Below, piece after piece: positions 16,286 through 24,443 of a stretch of DNA of 39,407 nt; the first letter of the stretch is position 1, and the number at the start of each line of letters is the position of its first letter. Source of the stretch: Microvirga roseola (lineage in GTDB: Bacteria; Pseudomonadota; Alphaproteobacteria; Rhizobiales; Beijerinckiaceae); contig NZ_JAJATX010000036.1 in the NCBI RefSeq assembly GCF_020866965.1, positions 1-39,407 on the forward strand, given 5' to 3'. The notes under the pieces were generated by a model that did not search any database, was not told the origin of the DNA, and was given only the letters and a program-made list of their open reading frames with translations. Made by a program: the position numbers and the translations under genes.

Positions 16286-17346
16286 TTCGACCTTGTCAGA
16301 ATGTAGAACAAGATTTGAGCAACGGCTTTATAGAAATCCGGAGGAATCATCCGATCTATGTGAACGTTGTCGTACATGGATCTTGCCAGAGGCTTGTCCT
16401 CGATGACGGGAACGCCATTCTTTTCTGCAATCTCGCGGATCTTGAGAGCGATCAGATCCTGTCCCTTGGCGACGACGATGGGAGCCGGCGCCTCGCCGCG
16501 CTCGTAACGGAGTGCGATGGCGTAGTGCGTCGGGTTCGCAATGACGAAGGTTGCCTTGGGAACCGCCGCGAGCATCCTGCGGCGTGCGCGATCCTGGGCG
16601 ATGGAGCGCATCCGCGCCTTGACCATGGGATCGCCCTCGATCTGCTTGTACTCGTCCTTCACTTCCTGGCGGGTCATCTTGAGGTCGCTGTGCCACTTGA
16701 ACCGCGCCCAGAGAAGGTCGGCCGCGACCATGACGATGGTGGCAATGGATATGGCGGAAACCAGCCGCAACGCCATGCTCTGCATGAGCTCCGGGATCAG
16801 GGACGGATCGCTGAACATGGAGTTGATGACCTTATGTTGCTCGGACTTCAGAAGCAGAAGAACGACGATGGTGACCGTTCCGAATTTGAAGACCGACTTG
16901 AGGAACTCGACCTGGCCTTGGCGTCCGAAGAGGCGGGTGAAACCAGCCTTCGGGGAGATCTTGCTCCATTGCGGCCTGATCCGTTCGAGTACGATGCTCG
17001 GCGTATTCTGCAGAATGGATGCCGCAAGGCTGCATCCGGCCAGGATGGCGATGATCGGGACGAGAAAAATCCCTACCTCGATCGCCGTCGCTTGAATGAG
17101 GGCAGTTGCATCCGCCCCCGATTCGATGCGGAAGTCCTGTGGCCTGTCGATGAAGAGCGCGAGTTTCTCCGACAGGGACCTGACATTCTCCCGGACGGAA
17201 AAAGCCAGTACGAGGAGAATGGCGAGCATCGATGCGAAGACAGGAGCCTCTCGCGAGAAGGGGATGTTCCCCTTCTCGATAGCGTCGCGAACCTTCTTGT
17301 CGGAAGGCGCTTCTGTCTTGCTCTCCTTATCGGCATCTTCTGACAT
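16282..17346 (-). CDS. flhB: Flagellar export specificity switch protein FlhB
   Basis: A 354-residue protein with the FlhB start TEAPSDKKVRDAIEKGNIPFSRE, four hydrophobic segments, and a cytoplasmic domain with the autocleavage motif NPTH near residue 271 in FVIANPTHYAIALRYERGEAPAPIVVAKG. The C-terminus contains ARSMYDNVHIDRMIPPDFYKAVAQIL. FlhB sits at the export gate and switches from rod/hook to filament export after self-cleavage, prompted by FliK. It is 17 bases downstream of fliG in the minus-strand operon. Confidence 0.97.
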   Translation of the reverse strand: MSEDADKESKTEAPSDKKVRDAIEKGNIPFSREAPVFASMLAILLVLAFSVRENVRSLSEKLALFIDRPQDFRIESGADATALIQATAIEVGIFLVPIIAILAGCSLAASILQNTPSIVLERIRPQWSKISPKAGFTRLFGRQGQVEFLKSVFKFGTVTIVVLLLLKSEQHKVINSMFSDPSLIPELMQSMALRLVSAISIATIVMVAADLLWARFKWHSDLKMTRQEVKDEYKQIEGDPMVKARMRSIAQDRARRRMLAAVPKATFVIANPTHYAIALRYERGEAPAPIVVAKGQDLIALKIREIAEKNGVPVIEDKPLARSMYDNVHIDRMIPPDFYKAVAQILFYILTRSK

Positions 17347-17363
17347 GAACCGCTCTCAGGCGA

Positions 17364-18395
17364 TCAGAAGAACGAGCCTTCATCCTCGTTCTCTGAGTTG
17401 ATGACGATTTCGCCGCGAGCTGCCATTTCGAGAGCAAGGTCCGTGATCGCCCGGCGGGCTTCGGCCACCTCGCGGTGCGCCACGGGATCCTTGCCGTTCA
17501 ATTCGTGCTCCACCATGCGCCTGACGCGAGACGACAGCGCTGCGAGAACGATCTTCCGGAACTCGTCCCCGGTTCCCTTTAGGGCCATGACGATCCGATC
17601 TGGCGGGACCTGATCGAACAGGGTCGTCCGATCCTTTGGCGTGAGCTTGATGATATCGTCGAAGGTGAACAGGAGGCTCTTCAGGATTTCCGCCGACTTC
17701 GGCCGGACTGCTGCAAGATCGTTGAGCACGTCCTCGATGTGGTCGCGCTCCATCTTGTTGATGATGTCCGCCATCTTTGCGTGCGTGTCGCTTCCGGCAT
17801 TCTTCGAGAAGTTCGCCATGAAGTCGTCCTGGAGCGTGGCCTCGATGTTCTTCAGGGTCTCGTCGACGATCGGCTTCATGCTGAGCATGCGGCGCATGAG
17901 CCCGTTGCGAAGGTTCTGGGGCATCTGGGCCATGACCTTTGCGGCGCAGGCGGGCTTTACCTTGGAGAGGATCAAGGCTGCTGTCTGAGGATGCTCCTTG
18001 AGCAGATAGGAGGCGATGACGTTCTCCGAGACGCCGGATATCCGCTCCCAGATATTGCGGTTCGCGTTTCCGATCACCTCGTTCATGATGTCGGAGACGA
18101 GTTCCTCCGGCAGGATGCCACTCAGGAGCTTTTCGATCTCCGAGGCGCTGCCGACCAGGTCCGTCCCGTTCGAGAAGTTCGATGCGAACTCATCGACGAG
18201 GCGTTCGATCTGCGAAGTCGAAACCGGCCCTAGAAGCGCAGCAGACCGCGTAACGACCCGAATCTCCTCCGGGCTGAAGTGCTTGAGGACCTTGCTCGCA
18301 GCCGGTTTTCCCATGGCCAGCAGAAGGGTCGCGACACGCTCGGGACCCTTCAGGACCTTGGGAGGCTGAGACTTGACGGAAACGCCTGCTGCCAT
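17364..18395 (-). CDS. fliG: Flagellar motor switch protein FliG
   Basis: A 343-residue protein with the three-part FliG architecture. The N-terminal domain (LKGPERVATLLLAMGKPAASKVLKHF) binds FliF, the middle domain has the EHPQTAALILSKV motif near residue 134, and the C-terminal domain (TFDDIIKLTPKDRTTLFDQVPPDRIVMALKG and SSRVRRMVEHEL) carries the charged torque helix that meets MotA. It lies between fliN and flhB in an operon for the C ring. Its start ATG at 18395 has only a weak ribosome-binding site. Confidence 0.97.
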   Translation of the reverse strand: MAAGVSVKSQPPKVLKGPERVATLLLAMGKPAASKVLKHFSPEEIRVVTRSAALLGPVSTSQIERLVDEFASNFSNGTDLVGSASEIEKLLSGILPEELVSDIMNEVIGNANRNIWERISGVSENVIASYLLKEHPQTAALILSKVKPACAAKVMAQMPQNLRNGLMRRMLSMKPIVDETLKNIEATLQDDFMANFSKNAGSDTHAKMADIINKMERDHIEDVLNDLAAVRPKSAEILKSLLFTFDDIIKLTPKDRTTLFDQVPPDRIVMALKGTGDEFRKIVLAALSSRVRRMVEHELNGKDPVAHREVAEARRAITDLALEMAARGEIVINSENEDEGSFF

Positions 18396-18409
18396 CTCTG
18401 GAGACCGGC

Positions 18410-18784
18410 TTAGCTGTTGAACTCAGAGGTCGGCGGACCGACAATTTCTGTGAGGGAGACACCAAAGCGCGAATTGTCGTCCTCCACGACAACGACCTCG
18501 CCCCGCGCGATGACCCGGCCGTTGACGACGATATCGACCGGCTCGCCTACGCGGTGGTCCAGGGGAATGATCGCGCCGCGGCCCAGATTCATGAGGCTGG
18601 CGACCGGCATCGTGGCGTTGCCCAGAACCACCTGGATCTGCACGGGAATGCGCAGGATCGAGTCCAGGTTGCGGGGCGATCCGAGCTTGTCCTCGCTGGC
18701 GCCGGCCCGATCCTGGATGTTGTTCATCACATTGTCTCTCCAGGCGAGGTTTTCCGGTGCGTTGGGATCAGTGGCTTGAGTCAT
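18410..18784 (-). CDS. fliN: Flagellar motor switch protein FliN
   Basis: A 124-residue protein. The C-terminal half is the SpoA-type domain: ILRIPVQIQVVLGNATMPVASLMNLGRGAIIPLDH, then GEPVDIVVNGRVIARGEVVVVEDD and FGVSLTEIV. The first 45 residues are polar and probably flexible. FliN forms the lower C ring with FliM and docks FliH. I chose ATG 18784 because GAGAGG stands seven bases upstream; a TTG at 18799 is less likely. It is separated from fliM by a small membrane-protein gene. Confidence 0.95.
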   Translation of the reverse strand: MTQATDPNAPENLAWRDNVMNNIQDRAGASEDKLGSPRNLDSILRIPVQIQVVLGNATMPVASLMNLGRGAIIPLDHRVGEPVDIVVNGRVIARGEVVVVEDDNSRFGVSLTEIVGPPTSEFNS

Positions 18785-18817
18785 GGAAAGGCCTCTCAAT
18801 ATTCAGGATGTCGGAAA

Positions 18818-19090
18818 TCAGGACTTCTTGCGGGCGTCGAGTTCGCCGATCAGGGCTTTTGCCTCTTCGATCCGCTGCCCCAGGGCCGCAAGCGTGTCCT
18901 TGCTTTCAGTCCCAAAGCTTCTGACAGCGCTCTCGGCGATGCGGAGCGACTGCCCGGTCTGATCGAGAATCCTTCTGTACTCGGCCTGGGCCGCCTCGAA
19001 GTTCTTCAGCTTGAAGTACATCGTCACGACGATCACGCTCGTCGTGACGAGCGCGACGAAGAGGATCATATTAGCGAGGGAGGATATCAT
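18818..19090 (-). CDS. Small membrane-anchored coiled-coil protein between fliM and fliN, unknown function
   Basis: A 90-residue protein. Residues about 5-26 form one hydrophobic membrane helix (SLANMILFVALVTTSVIVVTM), followed by a charged heptad-like region (YFKLKNFEAAQAEYRRILDQ and onward) and a Lys-rich end. The predicted topology is a short membrane anchor with a soluble coiled coil. I do not recognise a named family. Its start overlaps the end of fliM by 20 bases, indicating translational coupling with a C-ring gene. Such an item could help place the C ring or stator at the membrane, but this is inference only. Confidence 0.75.
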   Translation of the reverse strand: MISSLANMILFVALVTTSVIVVTMYFKLKNFEAAQAEYRRILDQTGQSLRIAESAVRSFGTESKDTLAALGQRIEEAKALIGELDARKKS

Positions 19091-20000
19091 CGAAGAACTC
19101 TTTCTCCTGGTCGATGTAGTCCTCGACCTTCAGAACATAGGAGCCGTCGGAATGCCCGACCGTACACCAGAAAAGCCCCTGCTGGTTGGCTTGGAGCTTG
19201 ACCCGTGAGCGAGGCGTTGCCTGAAGCTCGATGATCTGGCCGATCTTGAGGTTCGTGATCTCTCCGAGGGTGAGATAGCGCTCCTCGAGGACGGCTGTGA
19301 GCGGAACTCCCGCCTTCGTCACTTCGGACTTGATCTGCTTCGTCCACCGCGGATCGCGTCCGGACGATTCGCCGCTGACCACCCGCGAGAGCGGCTGCCG
19401 CAAAGGGTTGATGACCGACTGCGGGATGATCACGAACATCTCGCCGCCACGGTTCAGGGCCTGCAGAAGGAATTTCGCCGCAACGGCCTGGTTGTTGCGC
19501 CGCCCGATGACCGCAAAGTCCATGCGGGTTTCGATGCGCTCGAGTTTGAACCGGGTGTTGACGACGAGCGAGAAAGAGGCCTGGAGTGCTTTCCCGACCT
19601 GTTCGAACAGGGTTTGCGCCATCTTCAGCTCGATGCTCGAGAAACCGCGCGCCTCTTCGACCGGCGGCTCGGAGCCGTCCGACCCGAACAGGACCTCGAC
19701 CATGGTGTAGATGAAGTCCCGGTCGAACCCGATCAGCACGTGGCTGTCCCAGTCCGGCGCATGAAAGATTCCGGCGACCGCGTTGGCCTCGTACATTTCC
19801 AGAATATCCGTGATGCGGCCGGATTCGATGCCGCTCAGCGAATAGTACATGGGCGAGGCTGCGATATGCCGGAGATGCTCGGCGCAGGATGTCGACATGC
19901 GGTCGAAGATCACATGGAGCATCGGCAGCCGGTCGAGCTGAAGCCCGGCGGCGTCGAGAAGCTTGTCGCGAATATCCGCGGCGCTGTTGAGGGCACTCAT
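19071..20000 (-). CDS. fliM: Flagellar motor switch protein FliM
   Basis: A 309-residue protein. The middle domain contains PMLHVIFDRMSTSCAEHLRH, ITDILEMYEANAVAGIF and FSSIELKMAQTLFEQVGKAL; the C-terminal SpoA-type domain has VPLTAVLEERYLTLGEITNLKIGQII and ends LKVEDYID. FliM links FliG to FliN and is where CheY-P classically binds. The N-terminal CheY-binding peptide (consensus LSQxEIDALL) is missing: the protein begins MSALNSAADIRDKLLDAAG. The start lies just after the motA stop at 20003, so an upstream extension is unlikely. The E. coli protein is about 25 residues longer. Confidence 0.94.
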   Translation of the reverse strand: MSALNSAADIRDKLLDAAGLQLDRLPMLHVIFDRMSTSCAEHLRHIAASPMYYSLSGIESGRITDILEMYEANAVAGIFHAPDWDSHVLIGFDRDFIYTMVEVLFGSDGSEPPVEEARGFSSIELKMAQTLFEQVGKALQASFSLVVNTRFKLERIETRMDFAVIGRRNNQAVAAKFLLQALNRGGEMFVIIPQSVINPLRQPLSRVVSGESSGRDPRWTKQIKSEVTKAGVPLTAVLEERYLTLGEITNLKIGQIIELQATPRSRVKLQANQQGLFWCTVGHSDGSYVLKVEDYIDQEKEFFDDILPR

Positions 20001-20002
20001 GA

Positions 20003-20884
20003 TTACGCAGCCTCTTTCACGTCTTCGGTGCGGCCGCCCAGCGTCGTTGCGGCTTCCACCTCATCGATGGTGGGGCGGTACTCGGATGAGATTCCCTTGC
20101 GCCCGTGCTCGACGGCGATCTGCGGCAGGGCGCCGTTCATGTAGGCGATGAGCGTCTGCCGGACGATGGTATAGACCCGGGTCTGCTTCTCACGGGTCGC
20201 CTTGACCTTCAGAGCCAGCGGGGAAAGGAGTGCGTAGGAAATGAAGATGCCTGCGAAGGTGCCCACGAGCGCGGCGCCGATGAGCCCGCCGAGGATCTCC
20301 GGGGACTGGTCGATGGCGCCCATGGCCTTCACGATTCCCAGAACCGCCGCCACGATCCCGAGGGCAGGCAAGGCTTCCGCCACGGTGTTGAGGGCGTAGT
20401 AAGGCTTGGTGCAGTCCTTGCGAATGGTCGTAATCTCATTCTCCATGAGGGATTCGATCTCATGGGGGCGTGCATTGCCGATGATGATGAGACGTACGTA
20501 GTCGCAGATGAAATAGGTGAGTTCCCGGTTCTGCAGAATGCCTGGGAAAGCCCTGAAGATCTCGGACTCGTCCGGCTCGTCCACATGCGCCTCGACCTCG
20601 TTTCGCGGCTTGTTGCGCAGCTCTCGCATCAGAGCGTAGAGGACGCCCAGGATGTCGAGGTAGTCCTTGCGCTTCGGGGTCTTCCCGGAGATCGCCTCGA
20701 GGGCGGCCCGTCCCGTGTCGGCAACCAGCGAAAGCGGGTTCGCGATGATGAAGGCGCCGATGGCGATGCCGAGGATGATGACATATTCCCACGGCTGCCA
20801 GATGACGCCGAGCTTGCCTCCCATAGCCACGAAGCCGCCGACGAGGCAGCCGATTGCTACGGTAATTCCAATTAGAAAGCCCAA
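20003..20884 (-). CDS. motA: Stator protein MotA
   Basis: A 293-residue protein with four hydrophobic segments. It shows GFLIGITVAIGCLVGGFVAMGG at the start, the cytoplasmic loop ending EPDESEIFRAFP, and the channel segment ALPALGIVAAVLGIVKAMG followed by LGGLIGAALVGTFAGIFISYALLSPLA, all typical of MotA. It forms the proton channel with MotB. I place the start at a TTG (20882-20884) because homologues begin with GFLIG and a GAGGA ribosome-binding site stands eight bases before it. The upstream in-frame ATG at 20965 would add an atypical 27-residue tail. It is divergent from flgF. Confidence 0.95.
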   Translation of the reverse strand: MGFLIGITVAIGCLVGGFVAMGGKLGVIWQPWEYVIILGIAIGAFIIANPLSLVADTGRAALEAISGKTPKRKDYLDILGVLYALMRELRNKPRNEVEAHVDEPDESEIFRAFPGILQNRELTYFICDYVRLIIIGNARPHEIESLMENEITTIRKDCTKPYYALNTVAEALPALGIVAAVLGIVKAMGAIDQSPEILGGLIGAALVGTFAGIFISYALLSPLALKVKATREKQTRVYTIVRQTLIAYMNGALPQIAVEHGRKGISSEYRPTIDEVEAATTLGGRTEDVKEAA

Positions 20885-21062
20885 GGGTGCGGTCCTCAGA
20901 TAGCCATAAATCCTCTTAGCGGAATAAGTCGTGAGGCTTGTGCGTAGCTGGAATGGAGCGAGCAAGCTTCGGGCAAGGTCGGTGAGCTAGCTCTGCCGGA
21001 TCATGATCCGCTGCCTACCCTGATGCTTTGGGCAGGCGCGGGTCGAGGATTCGGAGTCTCGG
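20885..21062. promoter_or_regulatory. Divergent motA/flgF control region
   Basis: These 178 bases separate divergently transcribed motA and flgF and therefore must hold promoters for both operons. I could not pick a clear -35/-10 pair. A perfect 14-base palindrome, CGGATCATGATCCG, lies at 20997-21010, about 52 bases upstream of the flgF start and 112 bases from that of motA. It is a candidate operator. Confidence 0.5.
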
Positions 21063-21785
21063 ATGCAGTCTGCGCTTTACGTTGCCCTGTCGGCCCAGGT
21101 CGCCATGGAAAAGCGGCTTAACACTGTTGCGAACAATGTCGCCAACATGAATACCGGCGGCTTCCGGGCGGACGAGGTCAAGTTCGAAGAAATCCTGTCA
21201 ACCGTCGGCAAGGACGATGTGGCCTTTGCCTCGTCCGGCGAGAATTTCATCTCCCGTCGCACGGGAGCCATCACCCGGACCGACAACCCGCTCGATGTCG
21301 CGATCCAGGGAGATGCCTGGTTTGCCTTTGAGGCTCCTAACGGCACGGCCTACACTCGCGACGGCCGCCTGAAGATGTCGGAGAACGGCGATCTTCAGAC
21401 CATCGACGGGTATCCCGTCATCGATGCGGGCGGGGCGCCGATTGCGCTCGACCCGATGGGCGGAGCGCCGGTCATCGGTACGGACGGGGCAATCATGCAG
21501 GACGGCAATCAGGTCGGCACCCTTGGTCTCTTCACCCTTGCACAGAACAGCAAGCTCTCCCGGTTCGGGAATTCCGGCGTCTACTCCAGCGTCCCCGGAC
21601 AGGTGGTTCAGGATTTCACCTCCACCAAGGTTCAGCAGGGTCACAGCGAAGGCTCGAACGTCAATCCGATTCTCGAGCTGACGAAAATGATCGCCATCCA
21701 GCGCAGCTTCGACGGCGCGGCGACGACGATCCAAGAATCCGAATCCTCTCTCATGAGCGCCATTCGGACCATGGGCCCTAGCTAG
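21063..21785 (+). CDS. flgF: Flagellar proximal rod protein FlgF
   Basis: A 240-residue protein starting MQSALYVALSAQVAMEKRLNTVANNVANMNTGGFRADEVKFEE, where the rod signature has the FlgF form (N-x-x-T-x-G-F-R). It contains DVAIQGDAWFAFEAPNG and TRDGRLKMSENGDLQTIDGYPV, then the C-terminal EGSNVNPILELTKMIAIQRSFDG block. FlgF is the last proximal rod subunit before FlgG. It precedes fliI by 13 bases, the usual rhizobial pairing. Confidence 0.95.
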   Translation: MQSALYVALSAQVAMEKRLNTVANNVANMNTGGFRADEVKFEEILSTVGKDDVAFASSGENFISRRTGAITRTDNPLDVAIQGDAWFAFEAPNGTAYTRDGRLKMSENGDLQTIDGYPVIDAGGAPIALDPMGGAPVIGTDGAIMQDGNQVGTLGLFTLAQNSKLSRFGNSGVYSSVPGQVVQDFTSTKVQQGHSEGSNVNPILELTKMIAIQRSFDGAATTIQESESSLMSAIRTMGPS

Positions 21786-21798
21786 CAGCTGACAGACG

Positions 21799-23121
21799 AT
21801 GGACGCCCTGAAGAAAATCGAAGAATTCGTCCTTTCCGAAGGCGCGTCGCTTTCCAGAATCCGCATTGGCGGGCTCATCCGCGAGGTGACCCCCAGCTAC
21901 TGCCGCATCTCGGGCCTGTCGAAATTCGTGTGTCTGGGCGACAGCATCGAATATGGCCCACGGGGACGGACGCAGATCGGCGAGGTTGTGCGGATCGACG
22001 ATGCCGGCGTAACGGTGAAGCCCTTCGACGACCGGATCGAGGCGGGTCTCGGAACACCCGCCTATTTTGCGGGGGACAGAAAGCTTAGGCCCGATCCCGC
22101 ATGGCGGGGGAGGGTGATCAACGCCCTTGGGGAGCCCCTGGATGGACTAGGCGCCCTCCTGCAGGGGGACAGGCCGGTTTCCGGGGAATCCCCACCGCCT
22201 TCAGCCATGAAGCGGGCGCGGGTGCAAAAGCCCCTGAAGACAGGCGTCAAGGTCATCGATCTCTTCACGCCGATCTGTGAAGGGCAGAGGATCGGCATCT
22301 TCGCGGGGTCCGGCGTCGGCAAGTCCACACTCCTCGCCATGCTGGCGAAGAGTGCCAGCTTCGATACGATCGTGGTGGCGCTCGTCGGAGAGCGCGGACG
22401 CGAGGTCAGGGAGTTTCTCGAGGGGCCTATCGAGCCCAATCTCGGGCGCTCGGTGGTCGTGGTCTCAACAGGCGACGAGAGCCCGATGATGCGGCGCCAG
22501 GCGCCGAAGACGGCCACGGCGATTGCGGAATACTTCCGGGATCGAGGGGACACTGTTCTCCTGATCGTCGACTCCGTCACCCGTTACGCTCACGCCGCCC
22601 GCGATGTGGCGCTCGCCGCAGGCGAGCCTGCCGTCGCTCGCGGCTACACGCCGAGCGTATTCAGCGAATTGCCGAAACTCCTTGAACGGTCAGGCCCCGG
22701 CGAGGAGGGAGAAGGTTCGATCACAGGGATCTTCTCGGTTCTCGTCGATGGCGACGATCACAACGATCCCGTTGCCGACAACATCAGGGGTACGCTGGAC
22801 GGCCATATCGTTCTAGACCGCGGCATCGCCGACCAGGGGCGTTATCCAGCGGTCAACATCCTGAGTTCGATCTCCCGCTTGGCGGATCATGTCTGGAGCG
22901 TGGATCAGAAGGAGCTCGTGCGACGTCTGAAGGGCCTTGTCGCCCGGTACGAGGACACGCGCGATCTGCGTCTCATGGGAGGATACCAGGCGGGGACCGA
23001 TCCCGAGCTGGATCAGGCCGTGGTGATCGTTCCGAAGATCTACGAGGCCCTGCGGCAGGATCTGTCCATGCTTGCCAGCCGCGACGCCTTCATGGATCTG
23101 GCAGAGTTCCTCAAGCAGTAG
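21799..23121 (+). CDS. fliI: Flagellar export ATPase FliI
   Basis: A 440-residue protein of the F1-beta-like ATPase family. The Walker A motif is GSGVGKST at residues 170-177; VGERGREVREFLE follows, and the Walker B region VLLIVDSVTRYAHAARDVALAAGEP is clear. The start ATG at 21799 follows flgF closely. FliI, with FliH and FliJ, forms the cytosolic ring that unloads export substrates. The flagellar form is indicated by its cluster. A short gap of 102 bases to flgE could carry another promoter. Confidence 0.97.
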   Translation: MDALKKIEEFVLSEGASLSRIRIGGLIREVTPSYCRISGLSKFVCLGDSIEYGPRGRTQIGEVVRIDDAGVTVKPFDDRIEAGLGTPAYFAGDRKLRPDPAWRGRVINALGEPLDGLGALLQGDRPVSGESPPPSAMKRARVQKPLKTGVKVIDLFTPICEGQRIGIFAGSGVGKSTLLAMLAKSASFDTIVVALVGERGREVREFLEGPIEPNLGRSVVVVSTGDESPMMRRQAPKTATAIAEYFRDRGDTVLLIVDSVTRYAHAARDVALAAGEPAVARGYTPSVFSELPKLLERSGPGEEGEGSITGIFSVLVDGDDHNDPVADNIRGTLDGHIVLDRGIADQGRYPAVNILSSISRLADHVWSVDQKELVRRLKGLVARYEDTRDLRLMGGYQAGTDPELDQAVVIVPKIYEALRQDLSMLASRDAFMDLAEFLKQ

Positions 23122-23223
23122 GTGCTTCGCATCCGCAGGATGTCTCAGGAAAAGGTCCCGAGAGTTACAGCCTCGCACAAGCTAGTCGTGTTTGAGTTCA
23201 ATCGGAGCGTTTAGGAGCCTAAC

Positions 23224-24414
23224 ATGAGTCTTTATGGTGTTCTTCGCAGTGGCGTGTCCGGCATGAATGCCCAGTCGAACAAGCTGGGGACGGTGGCTGA
23301 GAATATTCAGAACGCAAACACCACGGGCTACAAGCGCGCTTCGACGGAGTTCTCCTCCCTCATCCTGCAATCGGGAGAGGGCAACTACAACTCGGGGTCG
23401 GTTACGAGCAAGATCCGATACGCCATCTCCTATGATGGTCCAGTCACCTACACCACGTCCGCCTCGGACCTCGCGATTTCCGGCAACGGTTTCTTCGTCG
23501 TCTCGGACCCGAAGGGTTCACCCTATCTGACCCGCGCAGGCAATTTCGTCGTCGACGGAAACTCCGGCAATCTCGTCAATGCGGCTGGTTTCACCCTGAT
23601 GGGGTACAGCCTCGCGAATGGTGAGGATGTCGCCCCGACTTTGAACAGCCTGAACGACATGGTTCCGGTGAACATCTCCTCCCTCAGCATGCAAGCAAGG
23701 CCGTCGACAGCCGGAACCTTTGTGGGGAATCTACCGTTCAACGACCCAGTCAATGTTCCGCCGGCGCCGAACAAGCTGTCGTCGCTGACGACCTTCGACA
23801 ATGTTGGCAACTCGGTGAAGCTCGACATCGTAATGACGAAGACGGCCGGCAGCACCTGGAATGTCGATGTCCGGCATGGCGCGACGTCGCTGGGCAATCT
23901 GGACCTAGACTTTGATATCAACGGGCAGCTGACAACCACACCGCCCGTGCTGACGGTCAATATCCCAGGCGGTCAGGCCTTTGACCTGAACATGGCAGGA
24001 ATGACCCAGCTTGCAGGCGACTACAACGTCACGGGCGAAGCAAACGGCACTGCCCCGTCGGCCGTGAAAGGAGCAGAGTTCGCCTCGGACGGAAAAGTGT
24101 ATGCGGTCTACGAGGACGGGGAGCGCGTTCCGGTCTACTGGGTCCCTCTGGCGACGGTTGCAAGCCCCGACAATCTCGTGCCTCGGGCAGGAAATGTCTA
24201 CGAGGCGAGCACTAGCTCCGGCTCTTACATGGTTGGCTTCCCCGAAACCGGCGGCTACGGCTCGATCACAGTCGGTGCACTCGAGGGGTCCAACGTGGAC
24301 ATCGGAACCGAGCTGACGGCCATGATTGAGGCTCAGACGAGCTACACCGCGAATTCGAAGGTCTTCCAGACGGGATCCGAACTCCTCGATGTGCTCATGA
24401 GCCTGAAGCGCTGA
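23224..24414 (+). CDS. flgE: Flagellar hook protein FlgE
   Basis: A 396-residue protein with the hook signature at its N-terminus (GVSGMNAQSNKLGTVAENIQNANTTGYKRA) and the C-terminal GALEGSNVDIGTELTAMIEAQTSYTANSKVFQTGSELLD block. The central part contains DLAISGNGFFVVSDPKG and a FlgE-type D2 domain with a LSSLTTFDNVGNSVKLDIVM segment. It polymerises into the hook. The start ATG follows an AGGAG ribosome-binding site. flgK and flgL follow directly. Confidence 0.96.
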   Translation: MSLYGVLRSGVSGMNAQSNKLGTVAENIQNANTTGYKRASTEFSSLILQSGEGNYNSGSVTSKIRYAISYDGPVTYTTSASDLAISGNGFFVVSDPKGSPYLTRAGNFVVDGNSGNLVNAAGFTLMGYSLANGEDVAPTLNSLNDMVPVNISSLSMQARPSTAGTFVGNLPFNDPVNVPPAPNKLSSLTTFDNVGNSVKLDIVMTKTAGSTWNVDVRHGATSLGNLDLDFDINGQLTTTPPVLTVNIPGGQAFDLNMAGMTQLAGDYNVTGEANGTAPSAVKGAEFASDGKVYAVYEDGERVPVYWVPLATVASPDNLVPRAGNVYEASTSSGSYMVGFPETGGYGSITVGALEGSNVDIGTELTAMIEAQTSYTANSKVFQTGSELLDVLMSLKR

Positions 24415-24443
24415 TCTTAAGACCTCGACCAGGATACTGATCC

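Noticed and set aside
16315..17343. 342-codon open frame on the plus strand
   Set aside because: Antisense to flhB, which has the NPTH motif and full length. Its translation is rich in Asp, Glu, Arg and Gly, without a domain.
20885..20965. N-terminal extension of motA to an ATG at 20965
   Set aside because: The extra residues do not resemble any MotA N-terminus; the ribosome-binding site favours the TTG at 20884.
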